Positions 32,720 through 40,937 of a stretch of DNA of 48,151 nucleotides are shown piece by piece. The position numbers were made by a program, and so were the translations under genes. Numbering within the stretch: position 1 is the stretch's first letter; each line of letters starts with the position of its first letter. Source of the DNA: Acidimicrobiia bacterium (GTDB lineage: Bacteria; Actinomycetota; Acidimicrobiia; Spongiisociales; ZC4RG35); assembly GCA_013812505.1 (NCBI GenBank), contig JACCTH010000025.1, positions 1 through 48,151 on the forward strand, read 5' to 3'. A model generated the notes under the pieces. That model was not told where the DNA came from and made no database searches. It saw nothing but the letters and a program-made list of their open reading frames with translations.

Positions 32720-34069
32720 TTAGCGGTCATAACCGATGTCGGTGAAGCGGGTGTAGCTCGGTTGAAAAGTCATCTTGACGGTTTCGGTCTTGCCGCCCCG
32801 GTGCTTGGCGACGTTGATCTCGGCGACTCCCTTCTTGTCCGCATCCGTTCGCTCGCTCTTGTAGTACTCGTCGCGGTAGATGAACATCACGATGTCGGCG
32901 TCCTGCTCAAGGGCACCAGACTCGCGGAGGTCCGAAAGACGAGGGCGCTTGTCCTCCCGTTGCTCGGCCAGGCGGTTGAGTTGGGAAACCGCGATGATGG
33001 GCACCGCGAGGTCGGCGGCCAGATTCTTCAGACTGCGCGAGATTTCGGCGATCTCCTGTTGGCGGTTCTCCCTATTCGACCCCTGCATCAATTGGAGATA
33101 GTCGACCACGATCAGCGAAAGGCCATGTGCTCTTTGCAAGCGTCGACTCTTTGCGCGAATGTCCGTGACGTTGACCGCCGAGGAGTCATCGACATACATG
33201 GGGGCGGTGAACATCTTGGCGGCGGCGTCGTTGATCCTCTTCCACTCCTGATCGTTGCTGGCCCCCATTCGCATGACCCTGGTGTCGACTTTGCCGATCG
33301 AACTGATCAGCCGCTGAGCAATCTCGATCTTGGACATCTCCAGGCTGAAGATGGCAACGGTCTCACCACGGACGGCGACATTGGTGGCGATGTTGAGGGC
33401 GAGGGTGCTCTTCCCCATGCTGGGTCGGGCGGCGATCACCACCATGTTCGCCGGCTGGAGTCCACCAAGCAGATTGTCAAGATCGCGAAACCCCGTTGCG
33501 AGGCCGGCGGGCGATGTGCCGTCGGCCGCCTCGATGAGATCCACGACATGGTTCATCAGGCCCCCAACGTGAAACATCCGCTTCGACTCGCCCTTCTCTG
33601 CCACAGACAACACTGCCTGCTCGGCCCGGTCGAGAACCCCGGCAATATCGGCGTCGGTGCGGAAGGCCAGCTCGTTGACCTTTCCCCCCGCTCTGATCAG
33701 CGATCGCCGCAGCCCGTGCTCTCCAACGATGCCGGCGTAGTAATCGATGTTGGAAACACCAGGCACCAGATCGATCAGCGAGGCCAGGTAGGAGATCCCA
33801 CCGATCCGTTCCAAATGGTCGCGCCGGCGCAACTCCTCGGAAACCGTGACGGCATCGATCGGCTGACTCGTGTTGTAAAGGGTGGTCATCGCTTCGAAGA
33901 TCGTCTGGTGAGCCGGGACGTAGAAGTCCTCGGGCACCAGGCGATCCATCACTTCGTTGGCTGAATCTGAAGCGAGAAGAATTGCGCCCAGCACCGAAAG
34001 CTCGGCTTCCCGGGAATGGGGAGGGACACGGGGCGATCGTCGCGGGGCCTCGATGGTGCGCTCAGTCAT
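32720..34069 (-). CDS. dnaB: Replicative DNA helicase DnaB
   Basis: A 449-residue hexameric helicase. The N-terminal helical domain starts REAELSVLGAILLASDSANEV; the RecA-like core has Walker A ARPSMGKSTLALN, Walker B LIVVDYLQLM, the SQLNRLAEQREDKRP(R)LSDLRESGALEQDAD loop and the C-terminal AKHRGGKTETVKMTF motif. ATG 34069 is preferred to the longer upstream frame. No intein is present. It lies downstream of rplI, past a strong hairpin, which is the common rpsF-ssb-rpsR-rplI-dnaB order. Confidence 0.96.
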   Translation of the reverse strand: MTERTIEAPRRSPRVPPHSREAELSVLGAILLASDSANEVMDRLVPEDFYVPAHQTIFEAMTTLYNTSQPIDAVTVSEELRRRDHLERIGGISYLASLIDLVPGVSNIDYYAGIVGEHGLRRSLIRAGGKVNELAFRTDADIAGVLDRAEQAVLSVAEKGESKRMFHVGGLMNHVVDLIEAADGTSPAGLATGFRDLDNLLGGLQPANMVVIAARPSMGKSTLALNIATNVAVRGETVAIFSLEMSKIEIAQRLISSIGKVDTRVMRMGASNDQEWKRINDAAAKMFTAPMYVDDSSAVNVTDIRAKSRRLQRAHGLSLIVVDYLQLMQGSNRENRQQEIAEISRSLKNLAADLAVPIIAVSQLNRLAEQREDKRPRLSDLRESGALEQDADIVMFIYRDEYYKSERTDADKKGVAEINVAKHRGGKTETVKMTFQPSYTRFTDIGYDR

Positions 34070-34141
34070 GGTTATTTGATCCTGACGGTCGGGTGTGACT
34101 GAAACGGGAAGTGCGACCAACTTAAGGCCGACCCCTCCCAA

Positions 34142-34173
34142 CGCGAAAACCCACCAGGTGGTGGGTTTTCGCG
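34142..34173 (-). terminator. Hairpin between rplI and dnaB
   Basis: A perfect 14-bp stem CGCGAAAACCCACC / GGTGGGTTTTCGCG with a 4-nt loop, 20 nt after the rplI stop. On the minus strand the T-run is within the 3' arm. It could attenuate transcription into dnaB. Confidence 0.75.
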
Positions 34174-34192
34174 AATGGGATAGAAAACGGAC

Positions 34193-34639
34193 TCAGGCCG
34201 GAATGACGTCGATGGTGATTGGCACAACTACGTCGGGATGGAGGCGAACGGTCACCTCATGGAGACCGATGTCCTTTATCGGCTCGTGCAGCTCGACCGC
34301 TTTACGGTCGATCTCGAGGCCGGTGAACTTCCTGATCCCCTCGACCAAATCAGTGACACCCACCGAGCCGTAGAGCCGGCCTTCGTCGCCGGACTTGGCG
34401 GCAAGGACCACCCTGGTGCCAACCAAGCGGCCGGCAATGCTCTCGGCCTCCTGGCGCAGCTTGTGGTGAGCCGCGTTGCGGCTGGCGACGATCACGGCGG
34501 CGGCCGCGATGGATGACGGCGTGGCTTTGGTGGCCAGCTTGCGCGCCAGGAGATAGTTGCGGGCATATCCGTCGGACACGTCCACCACGTCGCCGCGCTG
34601 ACCGAGAGCTTCGACGTCGGCGGAGAGGATCAGCTTCAT
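34193..34639 (-). CDS. rplI: Large ribosomal subunit protein bL9
   Basis: 148 residues. The N-terminal domain reads [36 protein letters not shown], the well-known bL9 start, followed by the long connecting helix and a C-terminal domain with GSVGVTDLVEGI. ATG 34639 overlaps the rpsR TGA by one base (TGATG). It binds 23S rRNA near the L1 stalk and helps to keep the reading frame. It is the last gene of the rpsF-ssb-rpsR-rplI unit. Confidence 0.97.
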   Translation of the reverse strand: MKLILSADVEALGQRGDVVDVSDGYARNYLLARKLATKATPSSIAAAAVIVASRNAAHHKLRQEAESIAGRLVGTRVVLAAKSGDEGRLYGSVGVTDLVEGIRKFTGLEIDRKAVELHEPIKDIGLHEVTVRLHPDVVVPITIDVIPA

Positions 34640-34911
34640 CAGCGGCCCATGTATCCCAGCAACGCCATCTCGCGGGCGTTCTTGATCGCCGTCGCCACCT
34701 CGCGTTGATGACGGGGACAATTGCCGTTCACCCGCCGGGAGCGAATCTTCGCTCGATCCGACATGTACTTTCTGAGCAGCGAGACGTCCTTCCAGTCCAC
34801 GAACTCCACCCGCTCCGCACAGAAGTAACAGACCTTCTTCTTCATCCGCCGGAAGTTGCCCTCCGGGCGTCGCTTTTTCAGCTTTCGATCGAGATTGGTT
34901 GCCCGTGGCAT
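34639..34911 (-). CDS. rpsR: Small ribosomal subunit protein bS18
   Basis: 90 residues from ATG 34911. It carries [23 protein letters not shown] and, further on, [29 protein letters not shown]. The CxxC in CYFC with the later Cys and His marks the zinc-binding (C+) form rather than the Cys-less form that zinc starvation induces in some actinobacteria. The longer open frame upstream (to 35160) overlaps ssb and is not used. It pairs with bS6 on the ribosome. Confidence 0.97.
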   Translation of the reverse strand: MPRATNLDRKLKKRRPEGNFRRMKKKVCYFCAERVEFVDWKDVSLLRKYMSDRAKIRSRRVNGNCPRHQREVATAIKNAREMALLGYMGR

Positions 34912-34924
34912 GGAAATCCTCCCT

Positions 34925-35383
34925 TTAGAACGGGGCCTCGTCGGGGCCGTAGTCATCGCGCGCCACCGGTGCCGGGGGAATCGCGCGCTCGCCCCCACTG
35001 TTGTTGGCGAAGTCCCCACCACCGGAGCGGGCGGTCTTGTTGACGGTGGCTGTTGCCCAGCGCAGGCTCGGACCGATCTCGTCGATGCTGATCTCGACGA
35101 CCGAGCGCTTCTCGCCATCCTGGGTCTCCCAGGAGCGCTGGTCGAGGCGTCCGGTGACAATCACTCGGGCGCCCTTCTGCAACGATTCGCTCACGTTCTC
35201 GGCGTGCTCACGCCAGATCGTGCCGGAGAAAAAGCCAGTTTCCTCCTGCCATTCGTTGTTCTGGTCCCGCCAGCGGCGATTTACCGCGAACCGGAGCTTG
35301 ACCATCGGCACCCCCGAAGGGGTGAATCGCATTTCCGGGTCGTCTACCAGGTTCCCGACCAGGGTCACGGTGTTGGTCGACAT
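34925..35383 (-). CDS. ssb: Single-stranded DNA-binding protein
   Basis: 152 residues. The OB fold has [51 protein letters not shown] and [12 protein letters not shown] Gly/Asn-rich linker follows and the C-terminus is acidic ([10 protein letters not shown]), a typical protein-docking tail although the last two residues are PF as in other Ssb. ATG 35383 follows a GGAGGA site. It lies between rpsF and rpsR, the standard place, with gaps of 48 and 13 nt. Confidence 0.96.
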   Translation of the reverse strand: MSTNTVTLVGNLVDDPEMRFTPSGVPMVKLRFAVNRRWRDQNNEWQEETGFFSGTIWREHAENVSESLQKGARVIVTGRLDQRSWETQDGEKRSVVEISIDEIGPSLRWATATVNKTARSGGGDFANNSGGERAIPPAPVARDDYGPDEAPF

Positions 35384-35431
35384 AGTTCCTCCTTCTTTCT
35401 CCCGACCAATATGCGGATTGGGAGTGACAAA

Positions 35432-35749
35432 TCAAGATCCTTCCTCGACAACCGGGGCAATTTGCTCGTCGGGCCGGAGGATCTTGTGCCGAACGACCTC
35501 GTCGGCCAACGTGAGCATGCGGTGCAAGTCGTTGATCGTCTCGGGCTCGGCGTCAAACGTCACGACTGAGTAAAAGCCATCGTGCAGATCGTCGATCTCA
35601 TAGGCAAAACGTCGTTTGCCCCAAAGATCGCGACCGCTGATAGTTCCTCCGCGTTCGGTTAGAAACGAGGCGATCCCGTCAACACGGCTCTCGAAATCGG
35701 CCTCGCTCAGATCAGGGCGATGAATAGTCATCACCTCATAGGTGCGCAA
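35432..35749 (-). CDS. rpsF: Small ribosomal subunit protein bS6
   Basis: 105 residues from TTG 35749: (M)RTYEVMTIHRPDLSE at the start, then GGTISGRDLWGKRRFAYEIDDLHDG and the C-terminal helix DLHRMLTLADEV. The start TTG is supported by GGAGG ten nt upstream; no ATG in frame gives the family start, although an out-of-frame ATG lies just before. It opens the ribosomal operon, forms a pair with bS18, and may control the operon via the leader. Confidence 0.95.
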   Translation of the reverse strand: MRTYEVMTIHRPDLSEADFESRVDGIASFLTERGGTISGRDLWGKRRFAYEIDDLHDGFYSVVTFDAEPETINDLHRMLTLADEVVRHKILRPDEQIAPVVEEGS

Positions 35750-35767
35750 TGTGCATTTTCCTCCTGT

Positions 35768-35801
35768 GGGCATCCGCTTCGGCGGAAGGCTTCGCTCGCC
35801 C
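35768..35801 (-). promoter_or_regulatory. Candidate rpsF leader hairpin (S6:S18-type autoregulation)
   Basis: In the rpsF leader the RNA can form GGGC / GCCC closing an inner hairpin TCCGC-CGAA-GCGGA, with CCG in the unpaired side region, 19 nt before TTG 35749. The known S6:S18 leader also uses a stem with a conserved CCG. Assignment to that class is tentative. Confidence 0.35.
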
Positions 35802-35884
35802 AAGTTGAGAGTTACGAAGCAGGGTGTTGGGCAGACGCTTCGCCCGCCCTGGTGACATGAAGTGTAACCCGTCACTTATCGCCT

Positions 35885-35938
35885 CCATTCCTGCGTAAAA
35901 AACCCCCTGATTAGGGGCGCAGATTTACGCAGGAATGG
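35885..35938 (-). terminator. Long inverted repeat terminating the DUF192/panB transcript
   Basis: Outer arms CCATTCCTGCGTAAA and its exact complement (35885-35899/35924-35938), with an inner CCCCT-GATT-AGGGG hairpin and a T-run on the minus strand. The stop codon of the DUF192 gene (TAA, 35925-35927) lies inside the arm. It separates this gene from the rpsF operon. Confidence 0.8.
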
Positions 35939-36497
35939 TTAGGGGTTCTATGGGAGGTACGAGGTTACCGGCCGGGGTTTCCAGCACCCATTGGAAAGGC
36001 GTCTCGGGGGTATGCACCGGACAAGGGTCGGCCGAACAGGGGACGAGCGAGACCTGGTCGACCAGCGCACCTTGGGCGGAATAGAAGTAGAGGTCGAGAG
36101 GCATCACCGTGCCCTTCATCCAGAAGCCGGCGCTCACCTCTTCCTCCCAGGTAAAGAGCATGCCGGTGAAGTCGCCGACATCGCCAATATTCATCAGGCC
36201 CTTCGCTCGCTCGGCGTCGGTGTCGGCCAGAGCGACCCAATGCAAGGTCCCGCCGAGATCGATCTCGACGGGTTCGAAGTCAGTGAGCTCACCCCGGTCG
36301 AAGGCGATGCGGAGGGTGGTGGTCGGCGACTGTCGCGTTTCGGGAGCGGTGGTCGTGGTGATGACAGGATTCGCGGTCGAGGTCGTAACCGCGGCCGCCG
36401 AGCCGCACGCGACGAGCAGCAGCCCCAGGAAAAGTGAGCTACTTATCTTCGGCCAGGGCTTTGGCGACTTCCTCGGAAAGGTGATAGGTCTCGTCAT
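35925..36497 (-). CDS. DUF192 family lipoprotein
   Basis: 190 residues from ATG 36497 (36515 is also in frame). A lipoprotein signal LFLGLLLVACGS leads into a Thr-rich linker (to about residue 60). The DUF192 domain has the blocks ALADTDAERAKGLMNI, GMLFTWEEE and GFWMKGTVMPLDLYFY, including the conserved WMK(N/G)T motif, then a Cys pair (CSADPC). The family is widespread and of unknown function, with a small all-beta fold. Its 5' end overlaps the 3' end of panB by about 59 nt, so it is cotranscribed; acylation would depend on Lgt/LspA and Lnt. Confidence 0.85.
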   Translation of the reverse strand: MTRPITFPRKSPKPWPKISSSLFLGLLLVACGSAAAVTTSTANPVITTTTAPETRQSPTTTLRIAFDRGELTDFEPVEIDLGGTLHWVALADTDAERAKGLMNIGDVGDFTGMLFTWEEEVSAGFWMKGTVMPLDLYFYSAQGALVDQVSLVPCSADPCPVHTPETPFQWVLETPAGNLVPPIEPLTIPA

Positions 36498-37299
36498 CGT
36501 TGGGAAAGCTTCCATTTTCTACTGCCTGGCGAAAGCTACGCATTCCCTCAACCGCCTCAGCGTGGAGGTCGGCGAAGTGGCGAACGAACTTTGGAGTCTT
36601 GCCATAGGCAAGCCCCAAGATGTCGTGAAACACCAGAACCTGCCCATCGGTGCCGCTACCGGCGCCGATCCCAATCGTCGGACAGGACACCTCTTTGGTG
36701 ACTATGTCGGCCACCAGATCCGGAATTCCTTCCAGGACGAGGGCAAAAACCCCGGCTTCGTCAAGGGCGTGAGCGTCCTTGATCAGGCCGCGGGCATCGT
36801 CGACCAGCTTCCCCTGCACCCGATGTCCGCCCATGGCGTGAACCGATTGCGGCGTCAAACCGATGTGGCCCATCACCGGGATCTCGGTCTCGATCAACGC
36901 CTTGACCATCCGCAAGCGCTTGCGTCCACCTTCGAGTTTGATGGCTTCCGCCCCACCCTCGCGGATGAGCCGGCCGGCGTTCTCGATGGTCGATTCCGTC
37001 GACAGGTGATATGTCAGCCACGGCATATCCCCCACGATCAATGCCCGCGGCTCGGCGCGGGCAACAGCTGAGGTATGGAGGACCATCGTGTCGAGTCCGA
37101 CTTTGATGGTGGTGGCGTGTCCATGGACAACGTTGGCGACGGAGTCGCCAACCAGGATGATCTCGATCCCGGCTTCGTCGACAATGCGCGCCGACGGATA
37201 GTCATAGGCAGTGGCCATGATGAGGGGCGGGCCGCCCTTGCGGGCTCTGACCATCGGAGCGGTGACTTTGGGACGCTCGTCCCCGGCGGCGGAATCCAT
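36439..37299 (-). CDS. panB: 3-methyl-2-oxobutanoate hydroxymethyltransferase
   Basis: 286 residues. PanB adds a hydroxymethyl group from methylene-THF to alpha-ketoisovalerate, the first step to pantothenate. Metal-binding and catalytic blocks are LVGDSVANVVHGHATT, DMPWLTYHLS, EAIKLEGG, VMGHIGLTPQSVHAMGG and PTIGIGAGSGTDGQVLVFHD. ATG 37299 follows a purine-rich stretch (GGAGAAAGGAAGCG). No panC or panD is nearby, so the pathway is scattered. The DUF192 gene overlaps its end. Confidence 0.96.
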   Translation of the reverse strand: MDSAAGDERPKVTAPMVRARKGGPPLIMATAYDYPSARIVDEAGIEIILVGDSVANVVHGHATTIKVGLDTMVLHTSAVARAEPRALIVGDMPWLTYHLSTESTIENAGRLIREGGAEAIKLEGGRKRLRMVKALIETEIPVMGHIGLTPQSVHAMGGHRVQGKLVDDARGLIKDAHALDEAGVFALVLEGIPDLVADIVTKEVSCPTIGIGAGSGTDGQVLVFHDILGLAYGKTPKFVRHFADLHAEAVEGMRSFRQAVENGSFPNDDETYHLSEEVAKALAEDK

Positions 37300-37420
37300 A
37301 CGCTTCCTTTCTCCCCTCCGTAGTCCGGTAGAGGGAAATCAGCTTGTCGGGTAGCTATCAAGACTCGCATCGGCCGCCTGACCGGTCGCCCGTGGAGACC
37401 ACATTGTAAACCGCCGGGCG

Positions 37421-38200
37421 CTATGGACCTGCGGCCACGGCAATCGAGTTGCGTACGAAGGCGATGTCGGCGAGGTGGTCGGCCACCCCGCCAGGAGTCT
37501 CGACCACGACTGGTGCGCCGGCGTTGGCTACCACCTCGGCCAGCAAGTCGACCGGCATTCTCCCTTGGCCCAAGTTGGCGTGGCGATCGCGGCGCGAATC
37601 GAAATCATCGCGCGAGTCGTTGCAATGGACCAAGTCGATTCGCCCTGTCGCGGCAAGGACTCGCCCCACGAGCTCATCGCCCGGCTCCCCGCCTGCCCAG
37701 GCATGACACGTGTCGAGCACGAAACCGGGTGCAAGATCACCGATCTCCTCCCAGAGGCGGGCAATCGAATCAACTCGGCGACAGACGGCGTTGTCGCCGC
37801 TAGCCGTGTTCTCGATCCACACCGGTACGGAGGTGTCGAGGGATTGCAGCGCCTTCCGCCATCGGGGGTAGGTATCGGCAAGATCACCTTCGCCGGTCAG
37901 GTGTCCCCCGTGAACGACGACGGCTGCGGCGCCGATCTCGGCCGCAGCCTCGCAGGACTCGGCCAGGATCCGCCGCGATGGGATCCGAATACGAGATGCC
38001 TCCGCGGCGACATTCACCAGATATGGCGCGTGGACGACGATCGGCACCGGTGACTTCCGAAGCTCGGCGGCATCGGCGCGAGGCAACGGCTTCTTCCACG
38101 ACTGGGGATCGGAAAGGAAGATCTGGATCAAATCGGCTTGACGAGCCGCGGCCTCGGCCAACGGATCGCCTGATCCGACGTGAGCTCCGACCCCGGTCAC
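37421..38200 (-). CDS. Endonuclease IV-like TIM-barrel protein
   Basis: A 259-residue AP-endonuclease/xylose-isomerase-type TIM barrel. Metal-ligand blocks match endonuclease [38 protein letters not shown] (Glu), [13 protein letters not shown] (Asp, His), [25 protein letters not shown] (His, Asp, His) and VVVETPGG. Such enzymes cut DNA at abasic sites. It starts at GTG 38200, overlapping the TGA of the membrane protein gene (GTGA). A sugar-phosphate isomerase role is the alternative, but the DxHxxxGxG-like pattern favours DNA repair. Confidence 0.83.
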   Translation of the reverse strand: MTGVGAHVGSGDPLAEAAARQADLIQIFLSDPQSWKKPLPRADAAELRKSPVPIVVHAPYLVNVAAEASRIRIPSRRILAESCEAAAEIGAAAVVVHGGHLTGEGDLADTYPRWRKALQSLDTSVPVWIENTASGDNAVCRRVDSIARLWEEIGDLAPGFVLDTCHAWAGGEPGDELVGRVLAATGRIDLVHCNDSRDDFDSRRDRHANLGQGRMPVDLLAEVVANAGAPVVVETPGGVADHLADIAFVRNSIAVAAGP

Positions 38201-38793
38201 GTAACGACCGAAGAGTCCGTGCGCTTAATACCTGCCACCGTGAGGGCTGCCTGGGCAATTTCCATTCCAACGGGAGCCGGGGCCTTCTCCCAATCCGAGG
38301 CCAGCACCGCGATGGTCTTGGTATCGAGCCATCGGGCTCCCCAAGGATGAGCAGGCAATCGGGAGGGTTCGAGGACGCTGAGCCAGAGCACCGGCACTGC
38401 ATCGCCTTCATCGTCGAGGTCTTCGGCGCCAATGTCGTCCAGCTCATCCCACGGAATCAGCGATGCCTTGGCGAGGGGATGGCCAAGCCGCACATGGATT
38501 CCAAGGGTGTCCGCGTAGATGGCTGGACGGGGATTGATCAGTTCGATCACCCCGTAAAGGGCGATGATCAGACCGACCACGATCAGGGCCGCGGCCCAGA
38601 TGTGGTCGCGAGCCTCAAGGACCTCGGGATTTCCGTTGGGCCAGATCAGATTCTGGAAAAAGCCGATGATGCGCCGGCTGCGCAGGACGTCGACGCCCAG
38701 CACGACCAGCGGGATGCCGGCCAGGGACATCAACCACATCTTCAGCCCGGATCGTCGAACCTCGATTGGCCTGATATCGGCAAGGTGCATCAC
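38197..38793 (-). CDS. Hypothetical two-helix membrane protein with PH-like domain
   Basis: About 198 residues. Two membrane helices near the N-terminus (about 19-37, and 68-86 with [19 protein letters not shown]) flank a loop, followed by a soluble part with [30 protein letters not shown], the pattern of bacterial PH-like (STM3941-type) domains. No function known. The start is GTG 38793 or ATG 38790, both overlapping the pyrE TGA; its end overlaps the endonuclease IV-like GTG. The three genes form an operon. Confidence 0.75.
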   Translation of the reverse strand: MMHLADIRPIEVRRSGLKMWLMSLAGIPLVVLGVDVLRSRRIIGFFQNLIWPNGNPEVLEARDHIWAAALIVVGLIIALYGVIELINPRPAIYADTLGIHVRLGHPLAKASLIPWDELDDIGAEDLDDEGDAVPVLWLSVLEPSRLPAHPWGARWLDTKTIAVLASDWEKAPAPVGMEIAQAALTVAGIKRTDSSVVT

Positions 38794-39326
38794 TCAACTC
38801 CAAGATCTGCGGGTCGGATGAGAGCGGTGTATTCCAGGTTACGGCTTCGGCAGATTTCTTCCACCACTCCATAGCTGCGATCGACCAGCACGATTACTTG
38901 AGTGACCACAACCTGCGCCAGTTCGAGGACGTCGATAGCTTCGCTCAACGCTCCACCGGTGGTGACGGTGTCGTCAAGGACCGCAACTTTTTCCCCGGCT
39001 TCCACCGGGCCAACGAGGCGGCCGCCGGTGCCATGGGCCTTGGTGTCTTTGCGGACCGAGAACGCTCGCAGCGAGCGGCCCATCTCGGCCCCTGCCATCG
39101 CCGCCGCCAGCGACATCGGATCGGCCCCCATCGTCATCCCTCCGACCGCGCTGACCTCGGGTCGAATCACCGCCAAAAGCGCCCTCCCAACCAACCAAGC
39201 TCCATCGCCGGAGAAGGTCGTCTTGCGCGCATCGAGATACCAGGAAGAAGTCGCGCCGGAGCGGAGCCTGAATGGGCCGTCGGTGCGAAGCGCGTTAGCT
39301 CGAAGATGCGCGATGAGTTCGTTCAA
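38790..39326 (-). CDS. pyrE: Orotate phosphoribosyltransferase
   Basis: 178 residues. PyrE joins orotate and PRPP to OMP. The PRPP motif is VAVLDDTVTTGGALSEA, and the flexible-loop segment VRKDTKAHGTGGRLVG and the N-terminal SGATSSWYLDARKTTF match the family. The usual E in the PRPP motif (VEDVVTTGG) is D here. TTG 39326 begins (M)NELIAHLRANAL. It opens a pyrE-membrane protein-endonuclease IV-like operon, with a family B hairpin repeat in its upstream region. Confidence 0.92.
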   Translation of the reverse strand: MNELIAHLRANALRTDGPFRLRSGATSSWYLDARKTTFSGDGAWLVGRALLAVIRPEVSAVGGMTMGADPMSLAAAMAGAEMGRSLRAFSVRKDTKAHGTGGRLVGPVEAGEKVAVLDDTVTTGGALSEAIDVLELAQVVVTQVIVLVDRSYGVVEEICRSRNLEYTALIRPADLGVE

Positions 39327-39344
39327 GATTGTTGTTCCCCGATT

Positions 39345-39391
39345 CTGAAGGCAATCGTGGTGGCATAGCCACCACGCAAACCTTAGGTTTG
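39345..39391 (-). repeat. Palindromic hairpin repeat, family B, copy 2
   Basis: Inverse orientation to the copy at 7411; 38 of 47 positions match, with the stems conserved and the 3-nt loop reversed (ATA/TAT). The GTGGTGGC / GCCACCAC hairpin and the CAAACCT / AGGTTTG palindrome are both present. It lies between divergent pyrE and the histidine phosphatase. Confidence 0.75.
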
Positions 39392-39429
39392 GGAAGTGGT
39401 TGGTGTCATCTGTTTATCTGTTGGCTCAC

Positions 39430-40116
39430 ATGGAATTGATCTTGGTACGGCACGGCCTTCCCGACTTTGCGCCCGACACGTTCTATCGCAACGATCCGCA
39501 CCTCTCCGAGCTCGGTCACCAGCAGGCGAAAATGTTGGCGGCCCGAGCCGCGGACTGGGGAGCGGTCGACGAACTTTGGGTCTCGCCGATGAAACGGGCG
39601 CGGGAAACCGCGCTCCCCATCGCCGAAGCCCTGGGGATGGAGGCCCAGGTGCACGACTGGGCGCATGAGATTCGAAACCCCGACGATTGGGAGCAGAAGC
39701 CACTGGGCGATATCCATGCGATGTGGGTCGACGGCAACCTTCGCCCGATCTCAGAGATTTGGGGTGGCATGCCGGGCGGGGAGCGCTTCACCGATTTCCA
39801 CCTCCGGGTCACCACCGGTCTGGCCGCGGCGATGAGCGAGCGCGGGGTCCACGACCTCGAATCGGAGCTGAGGCTCTGGAAGCTGAGCCCCGAAGCGGAG
39901 CGTCGAGTGGTGTTGGTCGCCCACGGGGGGACTAACGCCGTGGTTATCGGTCACCTCCTCGGGGTCGCGCCGACCCCCTGGGAATGGGATCGCCTCGAAC
40001 TCTCCCATACCGGAGTCGCCCGCCTGGTCACAATCCCGATCTCCCACGGTCACGGGTTCTCGCTCCGGCTTTTCAACGACCTCCACCACCTCGAACCGGG
40101 GATGTCGACGCGCTAG
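39430..40116 (+). CDS. Histidine phosphatase family protein
   Basis: A 228-residue phosphoglycerate-mutase-like enzyme. The catalytic motif is LILVRHGLPDF (RHG), the second Arg is in SPMKRARETALPI, and the second His in VLVAHGGTNAVVIGHLL. The substrate is not determined; members act on phosphoesters. ATG 39430 places RHG at residues 7-9 as usual; TTG 39400 and GTG 39403 are further in-frame options. It converges on uppS, 5 nt apart. Confidence 0.88.
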   Translation: MELILVRHGLPDFAPDTFYRNDPHLSELGHQQAKMLAARAADWGAVDELWVSPMKRARETALPIAEALGMEAQVHDWAHEIRNPDDWEQKPLGDIHAMWVDGNLRPISEIWGGMPGGERFTDFHLRVTTGLAAAMSERGVHDLESELRLWKLSPEAERRVVLVAHGGTNAVVIGHLLGVAPTPWEWDRLELSHTGVARLVTIPISHGHGFSLRLFNDLHHLEPGMSTR

Positions 40117-40121
40117 AAGCG

Positions 40122-40901
40122 TTATCTCCCGAAGCGACGGCTGCGACCGGTGAAGTCGCGCAGAGCGCGGAGGAAGTCGACCCGGCGAAACGCCGGCCAG
40201 TAGACGTCGACGAACACAAACTCGGCGTAGGCCGATTGCCAAAGCAGGAAACCCGAAAGCCGGGATTCGCCACTGGTGCGGATCAAGAGGTCGGGGTCGG
40301 GAACATCGGCCGAGTACATATGGCGGGCGAGGGAGTCGGCATCGACGTGCGTGGCCATCTCCTCCGCGGTCACCCCTTCGGAGGCAAGGCGGGAGACGAG
40401 GTCCTTGGCAGCGTCGACTATCTCCTGGCGGCCTCCGTAACCCATCGCAATGTTGAGAGTGCGGGAAGCGTCGCCGTCGCTAAGTGCGTCCTCGGCGCGT
40501 TTGGCGGCACCGACGAGCTCTGAGGGCAAGAGATCGAGGCTGCCTATGAACCGGAGCCGCTCCCCTCGCGCCTGGGCCTTCTGGGCGAGCTCGCCAAAAA
40601 ACTCGCCGAGCACCTCGAAGTAGGGATTGAGCTCGCTCTCGGGCCGCACCAGGTTCTCGCGGGAGAGCACCCAGGCGGTGACGACCGGGACGCCGAGCTC
40701 GTGCGACCAGTCGAGGAAGTCGTTGAACCGCGCCATGCCCGCCCGATAGCTGTCGGTGTACGAAGCGAGGCCCGACTCGCGGGCGTACCGGCGGTGGCCG
40801 TCAAGGATGATGCCGATGTGGCGGGGCAGCCGGGCGTGGTCGAGGTGGGCTAGCAGCCGCCGTTCATAGATCGAGTAGGCGAGCGAGCGGGGACCAGGCA
40901 C
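40122..40901 (-). CDS. uppS: Isoprenyl transferase (cis-prenyl transferase, UppS family)
   Basis: A 259-residue cis-prenyltransferase that extends isoprenoid diphosphates for cell-wall lipid carriers. The family blocks are IGIILDGHRRYARE (catalytic Asp; the usual Asn is His), GMARFNDFLDWSHELGVPVVTAWVLSREN, LNIAMGYGGRQEIVDA, and the C-terminal DPDLLIRTSGESRLSGFLLWQSAYAEF with the diphosphate-binding RTSGE..R. Related to the mycobacterial short-chain Z-prenyl synthases; product length unknown. ATG 40901 is the only reasonable start. Confidence 0.93.
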   Translation of the reverse strand: MPGPRSLAYSIYERRLLAHLDHARLPRHIGIILDGHRRYARESGLASYTDSYRAGMARFNDFLDWSHELGVPVVTAWVLSRENLVRPESELNPYFEVLGEFFGELAQKAQARGERLRFIGSLDLLPSELVGAAKRAEDALSDGDASRTLNIAMGYGGRQEIVDAAKDLVSRLASEGVTAEEMATHVDADSLARHMYSADVPDPDLLIRTSGESRLSGFLLWQSAYAEFVFVDVYWPAFRRVDFLRALRDFTGRSRRFGR

Positions 40902-40937
40902 TGTCCGATGATGCTACCGAGACGGGTCAGAAATCGA

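Noticed and set aside
32276-33964. 562-codon plus-strand ORF opposite dnaB and the VOC gene
   Set aside because: Long only because of high GC; dnaB and the VOC protein on the minus strand carry all conserved motifs.
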